Part shown: one piece after another, positions 46,320-54,499 of the stretch
Layout of the letters: every line of letters begins with the position of its first letter
Numbering within the stretch: position 1 is the first letter of the stretch
Origin: CALCKU01 sp964654665
GTDB lineage: Bacteria; Pseudomonadota; Alphaproteobacteria; Caulobacterales; Maricaulaceae
Direction: 5' to 3'
Assembly: GCA_964654665.1 (NCBI GenBank)
Contig: CAZZKV010000018.1
Location: forward strand, 1-58,244
Length of the DNA: 58,244 bases
Program-made: the position numbers and the translations under genes
The notes under the pieces: generated by a model
Seen by the model: only the letters and a program-made list of their open reading frames with translations
Database searches by the model: none
What the model was told of the DNA's origin: nothing

Positions 46320-46823
46320 CTATTTTAACAATCGTTTATTGGAGTCATAGGTCACAGCTTTAACTGTGCCCAATTTACGACGACTTGGCTGATAGGCCAA
46401 AGTTGAATGGGCCTGACAATAGGGGTCCGAAGCCTCTGTCTTGCGGCCACAAAAGCGAAAATCTGATTTCGATGGATCCCCAATAGGCCATTTGCACATG
46501 TGATCCGTAATCGTCAAAATTGTCGCAAACTCGCCGCTGGCGAGGCGTTTGGCCTCAACAGGGGGCGGGGGGGGCGTGACAATGGCGACTTTGCGCGGGG
46601 CTCGCGGTGCACGCGGTGTTGATATTTTAGCCCGCGGCGTCGACGGTTTTGCTGCTTTGCGTGGGCGTGATGGTGTTGCTCGTCCAGACAGGCCTAAACG
46701 ATGAACTTTACCGATAACGGCATTGCGGGTTACCCCGCCAAGTTGTTTAGCGATTTGCGATGCGCTCAGACCTTCTGCCCATAGCTTTGTTAGGACTTCA
46801 ACGCGATCTTCTGTCCAAGCCAT
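46320..46823 (-). CDS. gcrA: cell-cycle regulator GcrA
   Basis: A 167-aa DNA-binding cofactor of sigma70 in alphaproteobacteria; in Caulobacter it activates S-phase genes, many at GANTC sites methylated by CcrM. The N-terminal helix-turn-helix MAWTEDRVEVLTKLWAEG...SQIAKQLGGVTRNAVIGKVHRLGLSGR is nearly canonical. A Pro/Ala/Arg-rich linker follows, then a C-terminal zone with CKWPIGDPSKSDFRFCGRK that binds RNA polymerase. Start ATG 46823 lies six bases after GAGGAGGG, a strong site. A DnaA-like box lies upstream. Confidence 0.96.
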   Translation of the reverse strand: MAWTEDRVEVLTKLWAEGLSASQIAKQLGGVTRNAVIGKVHRLGLSGRATPSRPRKAAKPSTPRAKISTPRAPRAPRKVAIVTPPPPPVEAKRLASGEFATILTITDHMCKWPIGDPSKSDFRFCGRKTEASDPYCQAHSTLAYQPSRRKLGTVKAVTYDSNKRLLK

Positions 46824-47097
46824 AATATTCCCTCCTCATTATAGGTAATCTATATTTCGGATTAAACCGCCATAGATCACACACTATATGTTGTGTACTG
46901 ATGATACGGCTCTGGCCGTTTACCACTATATAAAGTAAACAAATCCTTACGACACACAAGATAAAGTTTTCAGATATCCACAGTAATCAATATATAGATT
47001 CACAGTGTTATGGGAAAATTTTCCAAAAAACGCCGAAAAATGAGGCTTGGCGACCCTTTTCGAGCGTGATAGCCGAAGTATGAGAAAGGGATATGAT
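46824..47097. promoter_or_regulatory. divergent regulatory region between gcrA and ABC-2 permease
   Basis: It holds a near-consensus DnaA box (ATATCCACA, 46974-46982, one mismatch to TTATCCACA) and one GANTC methylation site (GATTC, 46997-47001). A GTTTAC/GTAAAC dyad is near 46918-46940. In Caulobacter DnaA activates gcrA; the box here is consistent with that but unproven. No complete promoter was fixed. Confidence 0.4.
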
Positions 47098-47916
47098 ATG
47101 GATAACGGTTTGCCCGATAATATGAAGACTATTTATCCAATAACCCGCGATTTTGGCGCGGTGAATTGGATGGGACTTAAAACACTCTATATCAAAGAAA
47201 TTTATCGATTTTTAAAAGTGGGGCCGCAAACACTGCTTGCCCCGGTGATTTCCAACCTCTTATATATGACGGTTTTTGTGTTGGCCTTCTCGGCTTTGCG
47301 TCCTGATCCCTCCGCCTTTATGGCTTTTTTGGCGCCAGGATTGGTGATGTTGGGTATTCTGAATAATGCCGCTGCCAATAGCTCGTCATCTTTAATGACC
47401 GGGAAAATGATGGGGTCAATTATCGATGTCCTCATGCCGCCGCTCTCTCATGTGGAGATCGCTTTGGGATATATTGGCGGGGCGGCTACGCGCGGAATTT
47501 TGGTAGCCATTGTGACGGCTGCGGCGTTATCAATTTTTACCCCTATGATACCCATAAGACTCTGGGCCGTCATATATTTTGGAATTTCAGCTGCTTTTAT
47601 GATGGGAATGGTGGGTGTTTTATCGGGTATATGGGCCGAAAAATTTGACCAATTGGCTGTTGTCAACCAATTTATTATCTTGCCATTATCATTTTTATCG
47701 GGAACGTTTTACTCCATTGATGTTTTGCCAGAGGCCGCGCAAAAACTGATCATGTTTAATCCTTTGTTTTATCTTATTGATGGGTTTCGCTATGGGTTTT
47801 TAGGTATAGCTGATGGCCATATTCTGACGGGTGTTATTATGATCGCCACTATCAATATTATTTTATTCCTCATTTGCTTGCGCGTTTTGAAAACGGGTTG
47901 GCGGTTAAAAGCTTAA
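47098..47916 (+). CDS. ABC-2 type transporter permease
   Basis: A 272-aa inner-membrane permease of the ABC-2 class, with six hydrophobic segments and the family pattern LAPGLVMLGILNNA, MPPLSHVEIALGYIGGA and FLSGTFYSIDVLPEAAQ. ATG 47098 is chosen because AAAGGGA lies six bases ahead; ATG 47080 and TTG 47047 are poorer. The ATPase subunit expected for such a permease is not next to it in the window. argD follows 11 bases after its stop. Confidence 0.88.
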   Translation: MDNGLPDNMKTIYPITRDFGAVNWMGLKTLYIKEIYRFLKVGPQTLLAPVISNLLYMTVFVLAFSALRPDPSAFMAFLAPGLVMLGILNNAAANSSSSLMTGKMMGSIIDVLMPPLSHVEIALGYIGGAATRGILVAIVTAAALSIFTPMIPIRLWAVIYFGISAAFMMGMVGVLSGIWAEKFDQLAVVNQFIILPLSFLSGTFYSIDVLPEAAQKLIMFNPLFYLIDGFRYGFLGIADGHILTGVIMIATINIILFLICLRVLKTGWRLKA

Positions 47917-47926
47917 GGAGCCTGTC

Positions 47927-49141
47927 ATGCCTCACGGTGATCACCTTTATAATTGCTATGCTCCGCCAGCTCAGGAATTTATTCGCGGGGACGGTGTGTA
48001 TCTTTATACGGAAAACGGAGATAAATACCTTGATTTTATTGCGGGTATTTCGGTCAATTGTCTGGGACATGCCAACCCTATCACTCTCAATGCTTTAAAA
48101 GAACAGGTGGATAAACTATGGCACGTGTCGGGTATGTTCCGTATACCGGGTGCCATCAAACTCGCCCAAAAATATTGCGAAGCCTTACCTTTTGCCGAGA
48201 AAGTTTTTTTCACAAATTCAGGCGCCGAAGCTATTGAATGTGCCATGAAAACGGCCCGCAAATATCACTATGATAATGGCGAACCTGAACGCTATGAAAT
48301 CATTACTTTTACGGGGGCTTTTCATGGCCGTACATTTGCGACGATAAATGCTGGTGGTAATCCAAAATATCTCAAAGGATTTGGCCCGAACCTGCCGGGA
48401 TTTATTCATTTAAAGTTTGGTGATCACGATGCGCTCAATGCGGCCATATCGGATAAAACGGCTGCTATTCTTGTGGAGCCTGTACAAGGTGAAGGCGGGT
48501 TGCGTCCTCTGCCTTATGAATGTCTGCGCGGATTACGCCGCCTTTGCGATGAAAAGGGTATCTTGTTGATTTATGATGAGGTTCAATGTGGGGCAGGGCG
48601 AACCGGAAAGCTGTTTGCCCATCAATGGGCCAATAGTGAAGCCGGCGGGGCGGAACCTGATATTATGGCAGTTGCCAAAGGTGTTGGCGGCGGTTTCCCT
48701 ATGGGGGCCTGTATAGCTACAGAAACCGCGGCTTCTGGTATGGTTCCGGGCACCCATGGATCCACATATGGTGGTAATCCGCTAGCGATGGCTGTGGGTA
48801 ACGCGGTCTTTGACGAAATCTCCAAGCCGGAATTTTTAGAACATGTCAATCGTGTTTCGAATTTCCTCAAGCAGCAATTCGAAGGGTTGAAAGACGAATT
48901 TCCTGACGTCGTGGACGAATTGCGCGGTAAGGGGTTGCTTTGCGGAATGCGCCTGAAAAAACCAGCCTTGACGGTCCGTAAATTGGCACTGGCTAAAGGT
49001 TTGTTAGGCGGCAGTGCAGGTGATAATGTCCTGCGTCTCGCACCGCCGCTTATTATTGACGAAAACCATGTTCGCGAAGCTATAGGCATTTTACGCCTCT
49101 GTTTTGAAGAAGCCCGTACAATGGATGATTTTATAGCTTAG
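47927..49141 (+). CDS. argD: acetylornithine / N-succinyl-DAP aminotransferase
   Basis: Class III PLP aminotransferase that makes N-acetylornithine and often also N-succinyl-diaminopimelate. Family marks are FTNSGAEAIECAMKTARKYH, the Asp in IYDEVQCGAGRTG, and the PLP Lys in VAKGVGGGFPMGA. Length 404 aa is normal. ATG 47927 follows GGAG by seven bases. argF lies about 180 bases downstream on the same strand. Confidence 0.94.
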   Translation: MPHGDHLYNCYAPPAQEFIRGDGVYLYTENGDKYLDFIAGISVNCLGHANPITLNALKEQVDKLWHVSGMFRIPGAIKLAQKYCEALPFAEKVFFTNSGAEAIECAMKTARKYHYDNGEPERYEIITFTGAFHGRTFATINAGGNPKYLKGFGPNLPGFIHLKFGDHDALNAAISDKTAAILVEPVQGEGGLRPLPYECLRGLRRLCDEKGILLIYDEVQCGAGRTGKLFAHQWANSEAGGAEPDIMAVAKGVGGGFPMGACIATETAASGMVPGTHGSTYGGNPLAMAVGNAVFDEISKPEFLEHVNRVSNFLKQQFEGLKDEFPDVVDELRGKGLLCGMRLKKPALTVRKLALAKGLLGGSAGDNVLRLAPPLIIDENHVREAIGILRLCFEEARTMDDFIA

Positions 49142-49319
49142 ATTAAATTATGTGCTGCGATGTTGGGTTTTACATTTATAATGGGAATGACCGTTTTTGT
49201 ATTTTGTAGAGCTGGGTGAAAATTTTACCCTTTTTAATAGACGTTGCGTGAGGCGTATAAAAGGACTTCCATCCTCTCTCGGAATTGGGTAATCCTTATT
49301 TTTGCCTAAGGCCCTCTTG

Positions 49320-50243
49320 ATGCCAAAACATTTTCTATCTCTTGCTGATATTGCCGCTTCTGAGTTGCGGTCCATTTTAAATGAAGCACGCCGGATAAAA
49401 GCGGCCCGCGTTGGGCAACCCAAAGGCCGGTTTGATAATGATGCCCCGTTTCGCGGGGAAACCCTTGCGCTAATTTTTGAAAAAGCTTCAACCCGCACGC
49501 GGTTTTCTTTTGATATGGCTATGCGTCAATTAGGCGGCAGCGCGATTACGGTCACAAGCCAAGATATGCAAATCGGGCGCGGCGAAACCATTGAAGATAC
49601 GGCCAAAGTGCTCTCTCGTTTTGTCGATGGGATAATGCTGCGGGCAAACCATCACGAAACACTGACAGCTCTAGCCCATAATGCAACTGTGCCTGTCATT
49701 AACGGCCTAACGGATTTCAATCATCCCTGCCAGATTATGGCAGACCTTCAAACGCTGGAAGCGCACGGCGGCGATCTGGCGGATATGACACTGACATGGG
49801 TTGGGGATGGGAACAATGTGGCCGTATCCTTTATTCATGCGGCAGCCAAATTTGGGTATAAATTGCGTTTGTCGTGTCCGGAGGGTTATGCGGTGAAAGG
49901 CCAAATCGTCGAAGCGGCTCGTGGCCAAGGGGCACAGATTGACTTGATTACAGATCCTGTAGCCGCTTGTAGTGATACTGACGTAGTGATCGCCGATACC
50001 TTTGTGTCTATGGGCGATACGGATGCCGATGTTCGTTTATCCGATCTTATGGGGTATCAAGTTAATGAAGCCCTGATGACAGCCGCTGCCCAGAACGCCA
50101 TTTTTCTACATTGCTTGCCCGCGCATCGTGGCGAAGAAGTGACAGCAAGTGTGATCGATGGGCCGCAAAGTGTTGTATTTGATGAGGCTGAAAACCGGCT
50201 TCATGCGCAAAAAGCGATTATTCGGTGGTGTTTTGAGGCTTAA
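49320..50243 (+). CDS. argF: ornithine carbamoyltransferase
   Basis: Makes citrulline from ornithine and carbamoyl phosphate, one step before ArgG. STRTR (carbamoyl phosphate site), FNHPCQIMADLQT, VGDGNNVAVS and the C-terminal HCLPAHRGEEV are present. Length 307 aa. ATG 49320 (MPKHFLSL) is chosen with AAGG upstream; a TTG at 49302 is possible. In related bacteria hslO may follow, but here trmD comes next after 43 bases. Confidence 0.96.
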   Translation: MPKHFLSLADIAASELRSILNEARRIKAARVGQPKGRFDNDAPFRGETLALIFEKASTRTRFSFDMAMRQLGGSAITVTSQDMQIGRGETIEDTAKVLSRFVDGIMLRANHHETLTALAHNATVPVINGLTDFNHPCQIMADLQTLEAHGGDLADMTLTWVGDGNNVAVSFIHAAAKFGYKLRLSCPEGYAVKGQIVEAARGQGAQIDLITDPVAACSDTDVVIADTFVSMGDTDADVRLSDLMGYQVNEALMTAAAQNAIFLHCLPAHRGEEVTASVIDGPQSVVFDEAENRLHAQKAIIRWCFEA

Positions 50244-50286
50244 CTTGGCATTTGCATCCCGCGGTATGGGCCGCTAAACGCCTTGC

Positions 50287-51039
50287 ATGAGTGAAAAACA
50301 GCCCGATATACCGGAAAACCCGTGGCGGGCGACCGTCTTAACCTTATTCCCGAACGCTTTTCCCGGGGTTTTAGGGGCATCAATTATTGGTTCAGCTGAA
50401 AAAAGCGGTATTTGGGCCCTAGAGACGGTGGACATACGCGATTTTTCCGCTAATAAGCACCGCACTGTTGACGGCACGCCTGCGGGCGGCGGCCCTGGGA
50501 TGGTTTTAAAACCTGATGTGGCCGCAGCAGCAATAGACAGTGTGACCCTCGGTAATAATAAGCCGAATGGTCGGCCCATAATATATATGTCCCCCCGCGG
50601 GGCGCCGCTGACTCAAAAACGTGTGAGGGAGCTGGCGACCGGCCCGGGGCTTATTATATTTTGTGGACGGTTTGAAGGGTTGGACCAACGGGTAATTGAG
50701 GCTCGCCAGATGGAAGAAATTTCTCTTGGCGATTTTATATTAGCCGGCGGTGAAGTTGCAGCGCAGGCTTTAATCGAAGCATGTGTGCGTTTATTGCCTG
50801 ATGTTTTAGGTGATGCGCAAAGCAGTGAAGACGAGAGTTTTGAAACGGGTTTGCTAGAGTACCCACTCTATACCAAACCCCGAAGTTGGAACGGACGGGA
50901 TATCCCCGATGTTCTTTTATCTGGAGACCACGGCAAGATAGCCACGTGGCGACAGGTAAAAAGCGAAGAAATAACAAGGAATAGGCGGCCCGATTTATGG
51001 GACGCTTACCAAAATGGAGACGATCATGAATGTGATTGA
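50287..51039 (+). CDS. trmD: tRNA (guanine-N1-)-methyltransferase
   Basis: SPOUT-class enzyme that methylates G37 next to the anticodon. The trefoil-knot SAM site shows YMSPRGAPLTQ, IIFCGRFEGLDQRVIE and ISLGDFILAGGE; the tail has RPDLWDAYQ. The 250-aa length is normal. Its last codons overlap the rplS start by 14 bases, so translation is likely coupled. rimM, usually just upstream, is absent here and argF takes its place. Confidence 0.97.
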   Translation: MSEKQPDIPENPWRATVLTLFPNAFPGVLGASIIGSAEKSGIWALETVDIRDFSANKHRTVDGTPAGGGPGMVLKPDVAAAAIDSVTLGNNKPNGRPIIYMSPRGAPLTQKRVRELATGPGLIIFCGRFEGLDQRVIEARQMEEISLGDFILAGGEVAAQALIEACVRLLPDVLGDAQSSEDESFETGLLEYPLYTKPRSWNGRDIPDVLLSGDHGKIATWRQVKSEEITRNRRPDLWDAYQNGDDHECD

Positions 51040-51421
51040 AAAATTGAACAAAAAAGAAGAAGCCCGTCTCTTGGACGGTGGCAAGGTCATTCCCAACTTT
51101 TCAGCAGGGGATACGCTGATCGTGCAAGTGCGAATTACGGAGGGTAATCGGACCCGGTTGCAAGCGTTTGAAGGCGTCTGCATTGCGCGGTCTGGTGCAG
51201 GGCTGAACGAAAGTTTCACAGTGCGAAAAATAAGCTATGGCGAAGGTGTCGAGCGGGTTTTTCCGGTGTATTCTCCTTTAGTCGAAGAGATACAAATTAA
51301 ACGTAAAGGTAAGGTACGCCGAGCCAAATTATATTACCTTCGTGATCGCCGCGGTAAATCAGCCCGGATTGCGGAGCGCACAACCGGAAGAGGTATTGAC
51401 CAAACGCGCGGGAAGACGTAA
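51026..51421 (+). CDS. rplS: 50S ribosomal protein bL19
   Basis: A 131-aa ribosomal protein at the 30S/50S interface. Start ATG 51026 (MNVIEKLNKKE) lies inside the end of trmD, six bases after GGAG. Family segments are FSAGDTLIVQVRITEGNRTR, GVCIARSGAGLNESFTVRK and KGKVRRAKLYYLRD. It is followed by a terminator. Confidence 0.97.
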   Translation: MNVIEKLNKKEEARLLDGGKVIPNFSAGDTLIVQVRITEGNRTRLQAFEGVCIARSGAGLNESFTVRKISYGEGVERVFPVYSPLVEEIQIKRKGKVRRAKLYYLRDRRGKSARIAERTTGRGIDQTRGKT

Positions 51422-51481
51422 CGAGAATCTAAATGAGAAATTATCCGGAACTTCCACCGGATGATCCGCCCCAATGAAAAT

Positions 51482-51513
51482 CCGGCTCCTCCCAAAGAGA
51501 GCCGGGTTTTTTT
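51482..51513 (+). terminator. Rho-independent terminator of trmD-rplS
   Basis: CCGGCTC (51482-51488) pairs with GAGCCGG (51499-51505) and the stem runs into seven T. It closes the argF-trmD-rplS stretch. Confidence 0.88.
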
Positions 51514-51533
51514 GCATTTATCTTTTACGGGCT

Positions 51534-51995
51534 TTAGCTAACGAGATCTTCGCAGTTTGCTATTGATTGATCCGTTTTCGCCTTCACAGACCAAGCATTA
51601 TTGACAATGGGTTTACCGCCACTGATCACTCGCGGATCATAGGAATAGAGACAGGTTCCTAGTCGAAACACTTTAAAACAGCTTTTTGGTCCCATAAATT
51701 CCCCAATGTAAGTGAAACAGATTGTATCATTTGATGTGACCCACTTGCCGCTGTCTTTTAATGCACCTTCCGTATATTCAGTTGTGCCGTCAGTATTAAA
51801 AATTTCCGTGAACTGATGGGTTCCGCTACGCTCGCGGGGTCTTTTATAAATGCCGTAGAGCGTAACACCAGCAAAAGCGGTGTATAACTCTTGACCCAAT
51901 ACAGGCTCCATCACATCATTATTAATATCACGGGCAGATGCCGACAGGTTGAATATAATGGCGATGAATAATATTATGAAATAACGGCTTCGCAT
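51534..51995 (-). CDS. secreted protein, tandem paralogue 2
   Basis: A 153-aa protein with a signal peptide (about 1-21, ending SASA). It shares a pattern with its upstream neighbour: ELYTAFAGVTLYGIY, FNTDGTTEYTEG, GKW, DTICFTYI, CFKVFR, CLYSY, and a final Ala-x-Cys-Glu segment. Four spaced Cys may form disulfides. No family is recognised. It starts inside the end of the neighbour (22-base overlap). Confidence 0.75.
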   Translation of the reverse strand: MRSRYFIILFIAIIFNLSASARDINNDVMEPVLGQELYTAFAGVTLYGIYKRPRERSGTHQFTEIFNTDGTTEYTEGALKDSGKWVTSNDTICFTYIGEFMGPKSCFKVFRLGTCLYSYDPRVISGGKPIVNNAWSVKAKTDQSIANCEDLVS

Positions 51996-52441
51996 CTAGC
52001 AACCTCTCCATTTTTTACGCTGCGGGCGGTCCAATAATCACGATCTAGTTCATCTTCGCTATATTGCCGGGTTGTGGTATAAAAATAATAGCAATTTTTA
52101 ATTCGGTAAACGCGGAAACATCCACCTGATAATTGTGTGTCGATATATCGATAGCAAATTGAATCCTGACGCGGAATCCAAATACCTTTATAGGTCGTTT
52201 TACCTTCGACATAGTTAACTGAGCCGTCTGAATTATGAGTTTCTTTATAAAAGTTAGAGGCGGCACCTTCGCGAGAAAAATTATAAGAGCCGTCATGCGT
52301 GATGCCTTTAAAAGCCGCTAAAAGTTCATCCCCTATCACGCGGCTGGCGTTTGGGCGAATATCGGTCTTTTGGCTTTGTGCATGAACAGGTTTTGTGAGC
52401 CATAAAAGAGCCATTATCAGAAAAATTGAACGGATCATCAT
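51974..52441 (-). CDS. secreted protein, tandem paralogue 1
   Basis: A 155-aa protein with a signal peptide (about 1-22, ending VHAQ). The matching pattern is ELLAAFKGITHDGSY, HNSDGSVNYVEG, GIW, DSICYRYI, CFRVYR, CYYFY, and ARCEAVIS. It is clearly a diverged copy of the next gene downstream. Function unknown; periplasmic or secreted by the signal peptide. Confidence 0.75.
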   Translation of the reverse strand: MMIRSIFLIMALLWLTKPVHAQSQKTDIRPNASRVIGDELLAAFKGITHDGSYNFSREGAASNFYKETHNSDGSVNYVEGKTTYKGIWIPRQDSICYRYIDTQLSGGCFRVYRIKNCYYFYTTTRQYSEDELDRDYWTARSVKNGEVARCEAVIS

Positions 52442-52490
52442 ATCTGGCTTTTAACATAGAATTTTGATTTGGCCATGCTAGGCTACAGTT

Positions 52491-52706
52491 ATGAACGATG
52501 ACGATTATAAAGACCCTCTTAGAAAAGAACGTCCGTCTGACCGGATGTTTCGGCGTTCGCGCCGGGCCGAAATGCGGCGGCGACAATCTATAAAATCCGA
52601 AGATCGGTTTTTTCGCTTTATTTTCTCGTTGGCCGCCGCAGCAACAGCTATCGCGTTGATTATGGCCTATATAGCGATTAGCGGCTCATTGCCGCGCATT
52701 AATTGA
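52491..52706 (+). CDS. small single-helix membrane protein
   Basis: A 71-aa protein: a highly charged N-terminus (KERPSDRMFRRSRRAEMRRRQ) and one hydrophobic helix (about 42-64). The Arg-rich face before the helix fits an inner-membrane, cytoplasm-in orientation. There is only a weak ribosome site. It sits in its own gap between divergent and convergent genes, so it is probably real but unproven. Confidence 0.5.
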   Translation: MNDDDYKDPLRKERPSDRMFRRSRRAEMRRRQSIKSEDRFFRFIFSLAAAATAIALIMAYIAISGSLPRIN

Positions 52707-52720
52707 GTTAATATTGTACT

Positions 52721-53341
52721 TTAGGCTGGTTTTATCAGACGTAGAAAACGCTCTTGCAAAGCTGGGTTTGTTTTAAACTCACCCGTAAATTGGGTAGTAA
52801 TTGTCGAGACATTCGGGTGGTGAACTCCGCGAGTTGACATACATTGATGAACTGCATCAATCATAATGGCTGAACCGCGCGGTTTGAGTGCACTATCAAT
52901 GGCTTCGGCAATTTGTGCCGTCATAGTTTCCTGTGTTTGCAACCGTTTGGAGTAAACTTCGACAACTTTGACTAATTTGGAAATTCCAACAACCTTATCC
53001 GTCGGTAGATAAGCCACATAGGCGGTTCCTAGAAATGGTGCCATATGGTGTTCACAATGACTTTCAACATCAATATCACGTAAAATAACCATGTCATCAT
53101 AACCCGATACATCATCAAAGACGCGGGATAATTCTTCTGCCGGATCCTGATCATAACCGCGAAACCATTCTTTATAGGCGTTGACCACACGTTTAGGCGT
53201 GTCGCGTAAACCTTCGCGGTCCGGATTATCCCCGGCCCAAGCAATCAATGTTCGGACGGCCGCCATTGCCTCGTCTTTGGAAGGGCGAGCCGTGTTGGCA
53301 ACAGCGGCCAAAACGGGTTTTTTCGTATTATCAGTGCTCAT
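52721..53341 (-). CDS. folE: GTP cyclohydrolase I
   Basis: Converts GTP to dihydroneopterin triphosphate, the first step of folate synthesis. The zinc/active-site segments are present: DIDVESHCEHHMAPF, and HQCMSTRGVHHPN near the C-terminus. GTP-site KLVKVVEVYSKRLQTQE is also seen. The 206-aa length is normal for the family. Confidence 0.97.
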   Translation of the reverse strand: MSTDNTKKPVLAAVANTARPSKDEAMAAVRTLIAWAGDNPDREGLRDTPKRVVNAYKEWFRGYDQDPAEELSRVFDDVSGYDDMVILRDIDVESHCEHHMAPFLGTAYVAYLPTDKVVGISKLVKVVEVYSKRLQTQETMTAQIAEAIDSALKPRGSAIMIDAVHQCMSTRGVHHPNVSTITTQFTGEFKTNPALQERFLRLIKPA

Positions 53342-53469
53342 ACAGGCCCTATAGACTATTAGGGTTGCAAAAAGCCAGCGGCAAAATCGTATAAATTTTA
53401 TGCATATTTCAATATACTCTGCTCTCGTTTAATACATTTTAACTTCGGCGCGTTATAAGGTCCGCTGTT

Positions 53470-53847
53470 ATGGAATTCATCGTATTACTGATATTGTCAC
53501 TTGTTTTAGGTGTAAGTTTTGGCGCATGGGGTGCCTATTTCAACACTCTGTTACTGGAAATATTACAGGGTGCCGTCATCTTTATTATTATAATTGGGGT
53601 CCTGTTATCTCGATTTTCCCCGGCCATGGCGCATGCGGGGGTTGGTGAAGGCACATTATTTTCGATGCTAGGGGACTTATATGCCCGTATTCCACCGTTC
53701 ATTCAATGGCCACTGGCTTCGTTTCCGTTATTCTTTTTTATAGGTCGAACGGGCGCTCATATTTATCAGCGCTATTATTATGTGAAACCGCAAGAGACCA
53801 AAGCTCAGCGCCGCGGTCGTATCCTGATTGATGATACTCTGAATTAA
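53470..53847 (+). CDS. membrane protein of unknown function
   Basis: A 125-aa protein with two or three hydrophobic segments (about 3-20, 31-48, 77-95) and a basic C-terminal tail (KPQETKAQRRGRILIDD). I recognise no family. Its stop overlaps the stop of the next, convergent gene in a shared TTAA. Confidence 0.7.
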   Translation: MEFIVLLILSLVLGVSFGAWGAYFNTLLLEILQGAVIFIIIIGVLLSRFSPAMAHAGVGEGTLFSMLGDLYARIPPFIQWPLASFPLFFFIGRTGAHIYQRYYYVKPQETKAQRRGRILIDDTLN

Positions 53848-54455
53848 CGGCGGCAGTGCTCTTCGGTTAACAGGCCAAAGTGTTTAATTTCTGCGGCCGT
53901 CATAAAATGCAAACTGTCCGGTTCGGCCGCCTCGCGCGTGAAAACATAAAAGGCAGGATCAATTCCCATATCGCGTAAAAACCCTTCTTGAAATTTTTGG
54001 CGGCGATCAACCCCCATTGTACGCGGTGAAATGGTTCCTGTTCGGTCTCCTGTCAGCCCCCAGCTATGCACGCCAATTAAAGCCCCGCAATCCATTGTAC
54101 GTTGGTGCCCAGCCAGAAAAAGATCAACAGCGCCAGAGGCTATAAAGCTGTTTTTTTTAAGATGTGTTTTAAGTCCGCGCGCCCGGATTTCCCGCGCAAT
54201 CCGCAAATTCATATCTGCATCTTTTGTGCCGGGCATTTTTTCAAACACAAGCGTATCAACCTGTGGGTTCTCGTCCAAAAATTGCCGGACCATAGCCACG
54301 GACATGCCATTGGTATCCCCATTCCCATAAGCGATTGTCCCTTTGGCCCGAAATTTCAAAAGCCCTGTCTCGGGCTGCATAGTTTTATGAATAGCGGGTA
54401 GAGCGCCCATTAAAATAAGTAAAAAGACAAAGATTTGTTTGTGTCGTAATGTCAA
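53844..54455 (-). CDS. ClpP/crotonase-like periplasmic protein
   Basis: A 203-aa protein with an N-terminal hydrophobic signal or anchor (about 7-24). The core GTIAYGNGDTNGM, VDTLVFEKMPGTKDADMNLRIAREI, and NSFIASGAVDLFLAG fits the ClpP/crotonase-like fold of the COG3904 type, where the Ser after the Ile/Ala pair is the nucleophile position. The Cys-rich end (DCGALIGVHSWG) is also typical. Protease activity is inferred, not shown. It is divergent from cysS. Confidence 0.7.
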   Translation of the reverse strand: MTLRHKQIFVFLLILMGALPAIHKTMQPETGLLKFRAKGTIAYGNGDTNGMSVAMVRQFLDENPQVDTLVFEKMPGTKDADMNLRIAREIRARGLKTHLKKNSFIASGAVDLFLAGHQRTMDCGALIGVHSWGLTGDRTGTISPRTMGVDRRQKFQEGFLRDMGIDPAFYVFTREAAEPDSLHFMTAAEIKHFGLLTEEHCRR

Positions 54456-54499
54456 AACGGGCTTTCAAAATCAGATGGTTCTCTTTAGAGCATGGCGCT

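Noticed and set aside
46830..46850. TATAAT just before gcrA as the main -10 box
   Set aside because: It overlaps the Shine-Dalgarno region and would leave almost no leader; the -35 match is poor.
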